NCBI RefSeq assembly: GCF_037975245.1
Contig: NC_092572.1
Span: 9,154,501 to 9,218,500, forward strand
Length of the DNA: 64,000 bases
Origin: Apostichopus japonicus
Lineage: Eukaryota > Echinodermata > Holothuroidea > Aspidochirotida > Stichopodidae
Direction of reading: 5' to 3'
Every line of letters starts with the position of its first letter. Within the stretch, counting starts at the first letter, position 1. The translations under genes were made by a program, and so were the position numbers. The notes under the pieces are model-generated. The model was not told the origin of the DNA. It was given only the letters and a program-made list of their open reading frames with translations, and searched no databases. This document shows, one piece after another, positions 34,789-45,700 of the stretch.

Positions 34789-35034
34789 AAATAGTGATTT
34801 GTTTACATGTTTTTTGGTTGTCTCCTTTTAACAACGGGCATGCGAATATTACCCTCTACCAATTAAAGACATCCGGATAATTTTATTTTTCAATGTCCAT
34901 TATCTCAAAAACGCAATCTGTTACGGTATTTGACATTTGGGATTGGGAACAATGACAAGAAAGCTCACGAAACTACTTAATGAGATTGGAAATAAAATCG
35001 CTTGTCCCATTAACCAGAACACGTACTTCACGCA

Positions 35035-35154
<120 letters not shown>

Positions 35155-35935
35155 ATAGGCCTATGTTAGATTAATTAGATATGGTGAGATGAGATGCGAT
35201 TTTTATTTCAGGTTACTTTTAACTTGTTCGTTCAATTACAGGGGAGGTAAGGGTTTGATAGATAGGGAGACCTATATAATGTTCTAGTTTAACTCCTGAT
35301 ATTTTGATATGAAAGAACGCATAGTTAATTGATGACAGTGTATCATATGCATTGCTTTCACAAGGAATCCATTTGGCGCCTGTATTTACAGAGTTTATCG
35401 AATTGCTCAACGCTGTTTTTCAAGCATCATAACTTTACGTGTATGGAGACTTGAACTCATGCTGTTCATATATATATATTGTACACAAGTGGTTAAAAAC
35501 AGTCAAAATTTTACCTAGTCAGGAAGAAAGAGTTTTATATTGTCAGACGGCTGGAGGGTAACTCTAGGCCATCAACTTGGGCGCTACCGTATTTGTAGAA
35601 AACGAAACACAAGAAAAGACAAATTTCATAATCTTAAGAACATGGTGGGGACGGTTGTTGACCTGTTTTTCCCATTTGTCTGTGGCAAACACGCCGTACA
35701 GAGCGACTAATTGGCAGACGAACAGACTCATTTACTTCCAATTAACAGCATCGACGTAGTATCACGCTATTTTTCTATCAGAAGGACAGATGAATTGAAG
35801 TAGTACGTTTAAAATACTTCCCATTGGACAATTGAATCCCTTTGGGTGCTTCCGTGCACATTATTCATATGGTGTCAAACGTGAACATTACCAAATTGTT
35901 TCTGCCAAACAAATTCCAAGATGACTCTTTACAAG
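35155..35935. other. no feature recognised
   Basis: No repeat boundary seen; could be upstream DNA of the gene suggested at 36318. Confidence 0.35.
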
Positions 35936-35950
35936 TCTGCGCATGCGTAG
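35936..35950. promoter_or_regulatory. NRF1-like site upstream of candidate gene
   Basis: CTGCGCATGCGTAG is close to the NRF1 palindrome TGCGCATGCGCA. It lies about 370 bp before the ATG at 36318, a reasonable distance for a TATA-less promoter element. A single motif of this kind is weak evidence. Confidence 0.3.
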
Positions 35951-36317
35951 ACATTTTCGTTTAATCAAGCAGGAGTTCTATGTTGGATGTGACGTTGGCT
36001 CATTCCAGTTCCTCAACTTGTTGTATCGCTTACCAAGAAACATTTTTTTTTAAATTGTTTTCAATATCTTAATTATGATTAACTGTTGCGATGATTAATG
36101 ACGTAATGACGTATTAAATTACGAAATCGAATCATTCTTGAAATTGAATGTTGAGATAGATATGACATAAAGTTGTCATTTACATGATTGGAAGTCGTGA
36201 GGTATACCCGTGACGTAGTTCGTCTGCCTCGACAGACATAATGCTTGCATATTTCACAGTCTAACGAGCAGGGAATTTATTTTTTGACAAAGTCGCAAAG
36301 TAACGTGATCAATAGAA

Positions 36318-36390
36318 ATGGCGGGCACGAGGAGGAAAGAAGTAAAGAAAGATTCTGGAGATAAAGACAGAAAGAATGATGTCGATAATG
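36318..36390 (+). CDS. candidate first coding exon of a host gene
   Basis: ATG in a good context (AGAAATGGCGGGC), an in-frame TGA four codons upstream, 24 codons plus one base, then a textbook donor AATG|GTAAGT at 36391. The peptide begins MAGTRRKEVKKDSGDKDRKN: a highly charged, Lys/Asp-rich, likely disordered N-terminus. Short first coding exons of this sort are common in animal genes. Within about 73 bp there is a clean start, no stop and an ideal donor, and an NRF1-like site sits 370 bp upstream. I could not place the next exon or name the protein. The alternative is coincidence. Confidence 0.42.
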
Positions 36391-38067
36391 GTAAGTTTTT
36401 ATAGACTTTCTGATCAACAAAACGACTGGAAATAAACACCACGTCATGTCGCTTGATCGAGTCGGGCTGTACTTTCTGCATGAATGCATTCGAGGTAATG
36501 TAGGCCTGCTTCTAAACATCATATACACATACCAACACACACTAAAAAAAACTTAATATCAACAAATAAAAGCTATAATAATCATGATGGTAAATTAGCA
36601 ATTAAATCAATGTTAACACTCATTTGCTTGTTTGTTAATTCATTTTAATTATGTATCAATTTTTGTTTAAATTAACTCTAGTCGAGCTTACACAACTATA
36701 TAGCCTATGGTTATTATTATGGTTATTATTTTTTGGGGGTTAGGTTTGGAGTTTTTTTTTTCCTTCTAGGCTTTGCCTATTGTCATCTAACGATATTTTT
36801 CTTTCTAATGAAGTCATTATAGTTAAATAACATTCATTAAGTTTAGCATAACTTCATTGACTTTCCGAAATGTCATGATGACTTAGTGCCCATACTCAAT
36901 ATGGTACGATATGCCAGTTTACTCCCACACCTATACTCGGGACATTTTGGATTTCTTGGAACGGATACTTTATTGAACGACAATATTTCTACTCGTTCTG
37001 AGAGCCTTTGTAATTCGTACTCACAGAAATATAATTGTTATTGTACTCCATTGCATTTGTACTCACGCCGCTGTGCGGGTACCACACGTGAACAAATAAC
37101 TTATTTATTGACAGGATATTTACTGGAATTTTTATAAGAGTCGTCGAGGTTGAGCCTCTTTGTTTTTATTGTCTTAGTACATTGCAGATTTGCATAAAGT
37201 TGAGTACGAACTCGTACTCATTTGCAAGCATATATAGTTACCTGTGCGAGTACGCGCCCTCATCAAATTTGTACACATGCCTGTCGCATTTGGGAAATCT
37301 ATAGTTTACAATGATAAGGATGTGCATGCGGTTTTTTTTCTCGTCCTCGCTATAAGACCTATTTGTACTCGTAGTTGTACTCATACCATGGGGTACTGTA
37401 ATAAAGTACCCGTAATCATGCTGTAAGTTGTACTTGTTCTAAAAGTCTGGTTTATAATTTTTGTACATGTATTTTCGAGGAAGTCAATATTTCAGTTAAC
37501 TAACATGAGATTTGGAATTTAATACTTTTTTCCACCTAATTATCTTCTATTATTAAATCGGTGAAAATTGAAAAAAAAAGAAGCTAAAATCTCCTCAAAA
37601 ACATAGGATAGGTCTAGTCTCCGGAAACGATTTATGGCCCTCCAAAACAAACGATGATATTTGAACACCAAATTTAATTATGATATACTGCAGACCGTCA
37701 AAAAGACTGCTATCAGTGCAGGCTGCATTTTCATATCACATTTACTTTTTGACGAACACCATGTACACGTCTTGAGTGTTACCATGGAGCTACTAATCCG
37801 TAATAGCTCGATGGTGTCATCAATAGAAGTGGCTGGATTACTTAGTCTAACACACTGTCGATTAGGTCATTTCTCTCATATGCAACACAACTGAAACTGA
37901 ACGGCAAAATATAAAACTTTTTATAGTTTCAATGTATAACAAGTTTTGTCAAGGACAGCGGTTGTGCGTGGTACCCAATGGTATATTATGTTGTTGAATG
38001 GAAGTTTAAGTTAGTAACATTGATAAAAGCATGTATTAAAATTACCATTTAGAATTGCACATGAGAA
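36391..38067. other. no further exon found; GTACTC-rich at 36.9-37.4 kb
   Basis: If the preceding exon is real this is intron. From 36880 to 37440 the motif TGTACTC/GAGTAC and its relatives occur many times (TCGTACTCA, GTACTCGTAG, GCGAGTACGCG). This recalls the 20-bp minisatellite at 40 kb but is not tandem. Confidence 0.4.
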
Positions 38068-38200
38068 GCTGACGTCATCATCAGTTTAGCCTTAAAGGAG
38101 CAATCCAGAGTTTGAGGCACATTTCAAAGGTGAACTCCTTGAAAACCAGGAAAGCTATGGAAATATTACAAGAGCCCTCATATTTTTCATTTTCCTGGAC
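38068..38200 (+). repeat. CRE-module dispersed repeat, copy 2
   Basis: GCTGACGTCATCATCAG, TTTAGCC, then CTTAAAGGAGCAATCC and about 90 bp (CAAAGGTGAACTCCTTG, AACCAGGAAAGC) that match the minus strand of the copies at 20 and 44 kb. TGACGTCA at 38070-38077. Confidence 0.75.
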
Positions 38201-38291
38201 TTTGACTTATCAAGACCAAAAGAAGAAAGAAATATACCTTGTGAAATCTTGTGAATTCGACGATAATAATGATAGGCTGTGATGATAGTGA

Positions 38292-38608
38292 TAGAGCGTT
38301 TGTGGTCTCAAGTGGTTAAAGCAGTGGACTTGTGATCTAAGGCTTGCAGGTTCGAGTCCTGGCCAGATCATTACCTTGTGTCCTTGGGCAAGGCACATTA
38401 TCTCCATTGCCTCTCTTCACCCAGGTGTACAAATGGGGACTTGTGAGTTAAACTGTCCATTTGGGGTGTTGTTTAGCTGTTGCCATGTAGAGGGATTGTC
38501 TCTATGTTTGACAGGTTATCGTTGACCAGGGTAATATTATGATGCGCCTTGAGCACGGTTATCGGTGGATATTTCTGCGCCTTATAAATCCTCAATATTA
38601 TTATTATA
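38292..38608 (+). mobile_element. tRNA-derived SINE, family N, second copy
   Basis: About 317 bp. A-box region TGGTCTCAAGTGGTTAAAGC, intact B box GGTTCGAGTCC (38349-38359), central TGTCCTTGGGCAAGGCAC and CTCTCTTCACCCAGG, GAGGGATTGTCTCTATG, and an (ATT)n tail. Diverged from the 29-kb copy, especially in the 3' third (GCGCCTTATAAATCC instead of GCGCTATATAAAAG). Confidence 0.93.
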
Positions 38609-39090
38609 GGCTATATATCAGATAGCAATAAGTGGTGGCCATTACTATATATCATTTTCTAGCATATTTGAGGACTACAATTGATAGACTATTAATATAA
38701 CAGAAGTACAAATACCGCTGGTAGAGTGGAAAAAAACTCGAAAAAGTCCATTATGCTGGTACTACTTATTATATATTCGTATTAATAACAGATAAACCAA
38801 TTGCGGCTATATATAGAATTATGAGCAAGCACCATTCGGAATATATTATGCACTTGTGGCATTACAGATTACAACAGAGGCCGGGTAGATGATTGCTTCA
38901 CTTAGGGGGAATAAAAGATCAAATTTACAGAATACCAGCTGTTTGTGAGTCCGAATAGTATACAAAGCTAGGTTTATCCCTGCCCCCCCCCCTCCCCTCT
39001 CTCCACCCCTCTCTCTTTCTCCTCTCTCTCGTACAATGCACATATATTATATGATACTGCAATATACATGATAATACCAGTTCCGCATTT
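38609..39090. other. no gene; pyrimidine run
   Basis: A CT-rich tract at 38981-39030 is the only visible structure. Confidence 0.4.
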
Positions 39091-39517
39091 GATTTCTGAC
39101 ACCTCCACTAATCCCTATAGACTTCACGATCAGCCAATACTCATAGCTAGTACAGTAACTATTGTTCATGTTCCACAACCGTGCATCAGTAACTACTGCG
39201 CTGTGTTCGCAACACGGTAACATGTGTTACAGGTGGCACAGTAATTACTGCAAGTTTTTTTCTTACTGCAAATTTAAATAAATAAAATTTAAAATTTAAA
39301 ATTTTTTAGAAAATTTAGTTTTTTTTTTTTATTACTGCAAATTTTCACCTGTCGGACTCGTAGTTCAAAGTGTAACAGCTTTCCAGTAATTACTGTGCCA
39401 CCTGTAACACATGTTACCGTGTTGCCAACACAGCGCAGTAGTTACTGATGCACGGTTGTGGAACATGAACAGTAGTTAATGTACTAGCTATGAGTATCGG
39501 GTGTCACGATACAAATC
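39091..39517. mobile_element. fold-back MITE, family D, full copy
   Basis: Left arm 39134-39250 and right arm 39384-39500 are 117 bp each and nearly perfect inverted repeats: ATACTCATAGCTAGTACAG at one edge, CTAGCTATGAGTAT at the other. GTTACAGGTGGCACAG and CTGTGCCACCTGTAAC lie on the inner sides, with a 133-bp AT-rich loop. Outside the arms GATTTCTGACACC and GGTGTCACGATACAAATC pair loosely and may be the true ends. No coding capacity. Confidence 0.92.
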
Positions 39518-40057
39518 AAGCATATTTTTTCCATGTTTCCCATTCATGTCACTAAACGTATTAGACAAAATGGCCATTCTGTTATTAGTCGTCTTAACTT
39601 CCTCGGAACAGCCTCTGAACCTTTGACAAATGATAGAAAGCAAACCTTTTTACCCGTGAGAAAACAATAAGACTGGGAATCAATCTAAGGCCCAATTTTT
39701 TGCATTCAATATGTTATGATTAAGTTGTAAGGATGACACTGGAAGTTTAATCAATTAAGCAAACAAGGTTTGTCGAATCCAATTTTGCTTCTGAGATGTC
39801 TGTAAAGCATCTTGCCTTCGATTTGTGTTTTGAAAAAAAAGGCAAGCCCCAGTAAAAGCTTTTAAGAAACTGCTTTTTTTTCTCCCCTTTCATTTATTTC
39901 GTTGCTCCCAGGATTCTCTCAAATTATTTCAATTCAGCAATGTTCTCTACGGGGTATTTAACGTATTAATATCTTCTTTTATTTTGTATTGTTATTTTCT
40001 TTTGTTTTGTCACTATATCGTCTTTCATTTAGTCCAAAAAAGATGCAAATATTGGTA
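39518..40057. other. no feature recognised
   Basis: AT-rich sequence without visible structure. Confidence 0.4.
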
Positions 40058-40925
40058 TAGTTATAAAAAAAGAACAAGTTTCAGCCCAGATTCTGATATG
40101 TAAATATAATACATGTAGTGCGAGTGCAACAGCATGAGCACGAGTACAGCAACGTGTGAAGGGAGAAACATGAAGAAGAGTACACTAACATGAGTACGAG
40201 TACAACAGCATGAGAATGAGTACAATAGCGTGAGAATGAGTACAACAGCATGGGTACGTGAACAAAAGCATGAGTACAAGTTCAACAGCATGAGTACGAG
40301 TTAAACAGTATGAGCACGAGCACAACATCGTATGAAGGGGGAAACAGCATGAGTACGAGTACAACAGTATGAGTACAACAGCGTGAGTACGTGTACAGCA
40401 GTATGAGTACGAGTACAACAGCGTGTGAGGGGGTAAACAGCATGAGTACGAATACAACAGCATGAGTACGAGCACAACATGACTACAAGTACAACAGTAT
40501 GAATCCGAGCACAACAGCATGAGTAACAGTATGAGTATGAGTACAACAGTATGAGTACAACAGCGTGAGTACGAGTACAACAGTATGATTACGAGTACAA
40601 CAGCGTGAGTACGAGCACAACAACATGACTACAAGTACAACAGTATGAGTCCGAGCACAACAGCATGAGTAACAGTATGGGTACGAGTACAACAGTATGA
40701 ATACGAGCACAACAGCATGAGTATGGGTTCAACAGTATGAGTATGATTACGACAGCGTGGGTGGGAGTACAACAGCATATATGGGTACAACAGCATGAGT
40801 ACGAGTACAACAGCGTGTGAAGCTGTAACCAGCATGAGTATGGGTACAACAGTATGAGTACGAGTACAGCAGCATGGGTGCGATTGCAACAGTATGAGTA
40901 TAAGCATAAGAGTACGTAGTTGTGT
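40058..40925. repeat. 20-bp minisatellite ACGAGTACAACAGCATGAGT, about 40 units
   Basis: Irregular array of 18-21-bp units (40105-40920), with an 8-bp-short unit (AACAGTATGAGT) recurring near 40530 and 40670, evidence of larger repeat blocks. Because 20 is not a multiple of 3 and the unit lacks reverse-strand stops, all three minus frames stay open for long stretches (up to 131 codons of Cys/Tyr/Ser/Leu/Val). These frames are artefacts. The 50 bp before the array match those before the shorter array at 41468. Confidence 0.95.
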
Positions 40926-41415
40926 AATATATAGTTTCTGTTCGGACTTGCACACGTCTGATGATGTGTTCAACATTTTTATAAATGTTTTTTCAAGATG
41001 AGATAATTATAGGCTCTAGTCAACCTCAAAGGTTAATAAAACAGGCCGACTTCATTCTCTATTCTTTTTGATATGTTAATATCATCTTCGTAGCAGACTA
41101 TTCCAATATTAAGATATCATGCATGCCAATTTTGGTGTTTTGCTACAAGGAAGGATAAAAGTTAAAGGATCTAAACTCAGGCCCTCTACAGGATGTTCTT
41201 TTTTAATGTAGATATTAGCCTAGTCTGTTTGTTAACACTTTTTCAGCTCCCGTTGCTTTGAAAATGAACAAAATTTGGCTCTGTCGACTTCTTGAACATA
41301 TGTTATGACAACAACAACAAAAACATCAACAAATAACTTTTTTGATAAGACAAGGTTCCTCTCATCCTTATACTAAATGTTAACATTTGAATATTTTTTA
41401 TTTCTTCTTTTCGGT
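40926..41415. other. no feature recognised
   Basis: Separates the two minisatellite loci; nothing recognised. Confidence 0.4.
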
Positions 41416-41562
41416 ATAGTTAAAAGAAAAAGTTTAGCCTAAGATTCTCATATGTAAATATCATACATGTAGTGCGAGTACAACAGCATGAGTACGAGTA
41501 CAACAGCATGAGTTTGAGCACAATAGCGTGAGTATGAGTACAACAGCATGAGAATGAGTAAA
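41416..41562. repeat. second, short minisatellite locus with duplicated flank
   Basis: TATAGTTAAAAGAAAAAGTTT, ATTCTCATATGTAAATATCA and TACATGTAGTGCGAGTACAA match, in order, 40058-40128. The array then has only about five units. The two loci are a local duplication whose arrays then changed length independently. Confidence 0.9.
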
Positions 41563-43899
41563 ATATTTTTTTTTCGAGAACGAAAAAATTCTTCGCCAAA
41601 CATTTTTGTTGCTCAGAGCTAAAGTATCTGTGTCGCATTTCGGTTAATGAAAGTCACAGGATGCGAATAGAACATACAAGCAAACTCTTGTCAACATGTG
41701 TTCTTACGTTCCTGCATGTCAGTGACTGCACAAACAAGAGGTACTTAAAGCATCACAAGTATACCCCACCTGCAGCCATAGAATGATCTCAACAATCTTA
41801 CAATGATAGTCTAAGGGTAAATTGAAATGTGACTGACGGAAGAGGAACATATCTTAAAATATCCCAGTAAAGTTTGAATTCAGATCCCATGCACAAGCAG
41901 CTTTTCACATTGTTTTTTTTGGGGGGTGGTGGGGGGGGGTTGGGGGGAGTAAACTAGCGAACAGGTATGATGTCATACATTCAAGAGGGAGGTATGAAAG
42001 GAGGGTTTTTTTAAACCAATTTTGTATTTGGAAGTTGGGGAGTATCCCCAAACATAAAAACAACATTCATTAATTGGTATTCACATTACCTTCAAAGGTT
42101 ATAAGGTCAAATTGGAATATTATCTAATCCAAGGAATGAAACATAATGCATAAGAAATCAATTTCTTGTCGAAATTAAATTAATGCAAATTTCATCAGGG
42201 TGAGATTAAGGATGTCTGCCCCCCCCCCACCCATTCCCCTTCTTTATTTATCAAAACCAAATCGTTTACCATTCAGTATATTATTTTGTTTGAGTTTTGA
42301 CGTAAATTGTAACCAATACTGCTGACTACAGAGTTGGTGAATCCATATCATACTCTTTAAGTGTTCGTTTTTCAACATTTACAAATATTTTGGACGTACT
42401 ATTAAAACAGACGGATTTCTGTAATGATATGCGAATAAACAATAATCTATGTTTGTTTTGTTGTTTAACCTGTTTGCGAATGTTCTGCATCACGGCTATA
42501 TATATTTCTCAATGAACCGCGCCACTAAATGATGGGTGGTTTACTTCGCAATGACTGCCTTACGTTAGTTTGTTTCAATATACCCATGAGTTTGAGTAGA
42601 ATCCTCGTGCGACTTGCAGAATTATACTCGTGTATACCTGGTGTTGTTTAAATCATAATTGCATTGAACCTTATAATCAAACTATATAAAAGAAACCAAT
42701 GACCTAACTTGGAAAACAAAAGAATTTTCCTCGTAGACCGACATAGTTGCCATGACTACAAATTTCGTCATAGTAAGAGGATTCATTGTCTAATTACGTG
42801 CACAGGAAATTGTTAAGTAATTGTATAGTACAGAAAACCTCAAATTCTTCGTTAAAAATGAAAACAAGCAGTAGGCTATATGAGCTAGCTCTCTTACGAA
42901 AAACTCATCTCTATTGTGTGATTTCTGGTTTAATTGTCATCTTAAGACACGAAGGCTCAAAATTGTAGTGCATCACTCAAGGCTGGCTATAAATGCCCAA
43001 TACGCTGAAAGGATATAGAATAGATGTATAGATCAATTAAATAAGTTACTCCGGAAGTTAATAGCTATGCAATTTATGTTTTGTAGCTGCCACTCGGTTA
43101 CACAAGAAATGTAACTGTATGATTGGTCATAATTTCTTTGTTTATAAAACACCTCGTTATAAAGCAAAACATGAAAGATAAAAGGAAATTTCTCAAAACA
43201 AAGCAAGCAAAATATATCACCGAACGTTACAATCCCTGCGTGATAATTTCTTCCCAAATTTCACATAATTTATGTGTATGGATGGAAATTTATCGACATC
43301 AAGGTGGACCAACACCAAAATAGAGGAACCTCGTGCTCACGGTCCAAATCTCAGCTGTTTTTCATTGGTCAATATTTAAACACTATTCCACTACTATTTG
43401 GTATTGTCTCTCATAGATCTGGTTTCGAAATCATTTGAAAAAAAAGACAATTTTATCCAGAGAAAAATTCAGTAATTTCAATTTGAAAATGAAAAATGGC
43501 CTGGCAAACAATTGAAAATCAAATATATAGTGGAGATCTCCAGCCACGCCCTAAATCAACAAAGGATGGAGCGGGGGTAGGGGTGTCATATCAGTCCTAT
43601 CTAGTTCCGCGAAACTAGACAAGCTGCAGTCTCAGAATATCACTGGTTATTCCTTTGAGAAAACTTTGACGGATACCTGTAAACAAACCATACCTGCACA
43701 TGCGCATAAGGTCATATATAGTGTGAAATGTTTGACCGGACATTTAGTATTTACCACTTATAACTATAGCACATGTAAAATACTAAAAGGTTGCCCACCG
43801 TTCGTTTACTATATTTTATGAAAAGAAAATCTTTATCGGCCTACATGAAGAATTACCAATACATATAGAGAAGAGGACTTTAGGCAGAATTAAATAGTC
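41563..43899. other. no gene; homopolymer runs only
   Basis: T then G runs at 41915-41950 and a C run at 42220. Open frames of 60-74 codons near 42.8-43.3 kb have no support. Confidence 0.4.
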
Positions 43900-44090
43900 T
43901 TGATGGGAGTCAAGTCGATGAGTGTTGGTAATGTTTCTATAGCTGCATGTTCTGGTTTCCAAGATATTCACCTTTAAAATATGTTTAATATTTGGAATGC
44001 TCCTTTAAGGATAAATTGATATGATGACGTCAGCTCCTCCGTGGTGGATTAAATGTTTATTCATACTTGGTTACAATTCTCGAATCTGAT
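43900..44090 (-). repeat. CRE-module dispersed repeat, copy 3
   Basis: On the minus strand GAGCTGACGTCATCATATC, AATTTATCC, TTAAAGGAGCATTCC, then AAAGGTGAATATCTTGG and AACCAGAACATGCAGC, matching 20 and 38 kb. TGACGTCA at 44025-44032. Confidence 0.75.
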
Positions 44091-44450
44091 TGGCCTGTTG
44101 TCGACTTGTCGTCAGGTAACCGTGCCTTAAGCTAGGGATATTACACGGTTAACTCACAGGGTGGATAATATATAAGTTGAAAAAAGAGGAGGGGGTGGGG
44201 GGGGGGCGTTTAGGGAAGGATCCTGGCTAGCTGCCTACGTTAATTCAAAGCAAACGAACCACAGAACTTCTGTGAAACGAATCAGATCAGATTACGGTAT
44301 GATAACTAGCTCCTCGGTGTAAACCTTGACCAGAATTTCCGAGAAAGTTAGCGAAGTATGCTAACCGTAGGGTGCGAGCAACAGCGATAACCTCATTTAG
44401 CAATGCTGGCATTAATGTTACTACTATTATAGTTTTGTTTAGTAGAAAAA
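44091..44450. other. no feature recognised
   Basis: Includes a G run near 44190. Confidence 0.4.
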
Positions 44451-44714
44451 AAAAGGATCAGGAGGGACACTCAAGTCCCCATCTATGACCCTATAGGAGA
44501 AAGAAAAAAACTGAAGACACAAACACTCAGACCCGATAACAATGCTAAAAGTGCTTGCCCAAAGCATTCTTAAACCCATTCACACTACTTGCAAGTACAA
44601 CTTTCTCGGGCAAATCGTTCCACTCATTCACAACCCTATTAGAAAAAAAGTTATGCCGAATATTAATCCTACTTTGTAGCTTCTGGAGTTTTACCAATTC
44701 GAGACAAACTTATG
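44451..44714 (-). mobile_element. LINE 3' end: CR1/Jockey-type RT C-terminus
   Basis: The minus strand encodes, from about 44713 down to a TAG at 44545-44547, an open stretch of some 55 codons containing RINIRHNFFSNRVVNEWNDL, then PEKVV, SSVNGFK and GKHF before the stop. The pattern FF..RVVN.WN.LP..VV.A.SVN.FK is the usual last segment of reverse transcriptases of the CR1/Jockey group. A stop codon closes the frame just upstream, so this is a 5'-truncated, dead copy. About 90 bp of 3' UTR follows, ending in GATCC and a T run (A run on the plus strand, 44450-44457). The group is confident; the exact clade is not. Confidence 0.85.
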
Positions 44715-45183
44715 GTTTTCAGAGGCGAAAGTAAAATAGACTGTTTGTTTAAGAGATTTCTTGATGGAATTGTTCACATGTGTTTACCGACCGTAACTAT
44801 ATATAGCTTAGCACAGTATACAGTATGCTATACTTATCGGTATAGTACACAGTGACTGTTCGGCCAATTATCTGTATTGCTGAACACGCCAGTTCGTGTT
44901 GCTAGGCAACTGGACGCAGGCGCAGTATGACATCGCGTCAGATCGTTATGCTGTACGACGTAATGTTGTTCAGTATCGTATAGCCTAATTATTTCTTGTT
45001 ATTTTTATTTGTGCATTTTCATTGAAATGAGACTTTTAACAAAAATAAAAGTAAAAAAAATTAACGGGATAATCTTTCGAGGCAGTTGTTGGTTAAGTTT
45101 CTTTCAAATTTAAGTTTGTATAAACTTGAAACGTTCAGAGATGAAACTGGATGTTTTATTTCGTGCTTGCACGAATGAACCTG

Positions 45184-45351
45184 TGTTAATCCATGGTCTA
45201 TCCGGCGTGCGTTCATCGCAGGATAATGCACTCAAGGGGTAGAACTCTATCGTTGGATGCACTGGGCATATACGACCTCGTGCATCGCTTGAGTTTTACG
45301 CCCGTTCGTGCATTATCCTGCGATAAACACACGGTAAGCCATTGATTAACC
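45184..45351. mobile_element. fold-back MITE, about 168 bp
   Basis: GTTAATCCATGG at the left pairs with CCATTGATTAAC at the right. Further in, TCATCGCAGGATAATGCAC pairs with GTGCATTATCCTGCGATAAA. The centre (about 45235-45290) also pairs loosely. Arms about 50 bp. No second copy in the window and no target duplication identified. Confidence 0.8.
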
Positions 45352-45364
45352 CCTAACTGATGTA

Positions 45365-45700
45365 TCGTCTTCTTAACTTTAATAATTCAACCAGCACATC
45401 TTATTTTGACTCCATATATACAACAGAGCACATTTGATTGACATTCAACACCATTTTGTCCTTGATAAATTTGTATTACATTGTGAACACATTGTTTACA
45501 TGTTACTTGAGGCTATGAAAATCTTATATTTTTCCGTGGAGTTTTATATTTCACCCCAGGAACTGAACTGATGCTCTGTATGTTAGACTATGTAGTTCAG
45601 TCACTTTCATCGATGAAACTCATCTGTTTAAAGGGCCATTCCGAAGAAGAAGAAAAAAAATCGAAAATTTAAAAGTGTCATTGAAATGCACCCTGCACTG
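45365..45700 (+). repeat. dispersed repeat, family F copy 1
   Basis: Landmarks in order: AATAATTCAACCAGCAC, CAACAGAGCACATTTG, TTGTCCTTGATAAATTTGT, ATGTTAGACTATGTAGTTCA, CACTTTCATCGATGA, CTGTTTAAAGGGCCATTCC. The same order recurs at 54090, 59051 and 61900. Class unknown; no terminal repeats or coding sense found. Confidence 0.8.

Noticed and set aside
40061-40976. Several overlapping minus-strand open frames (up to 131 codons) rich in Cys, Tyr, Ser, Leu
   Set aside because: They are produced by a 20-bp minisatellite without reverse-strand stops; all three frames are open and none has a domain.
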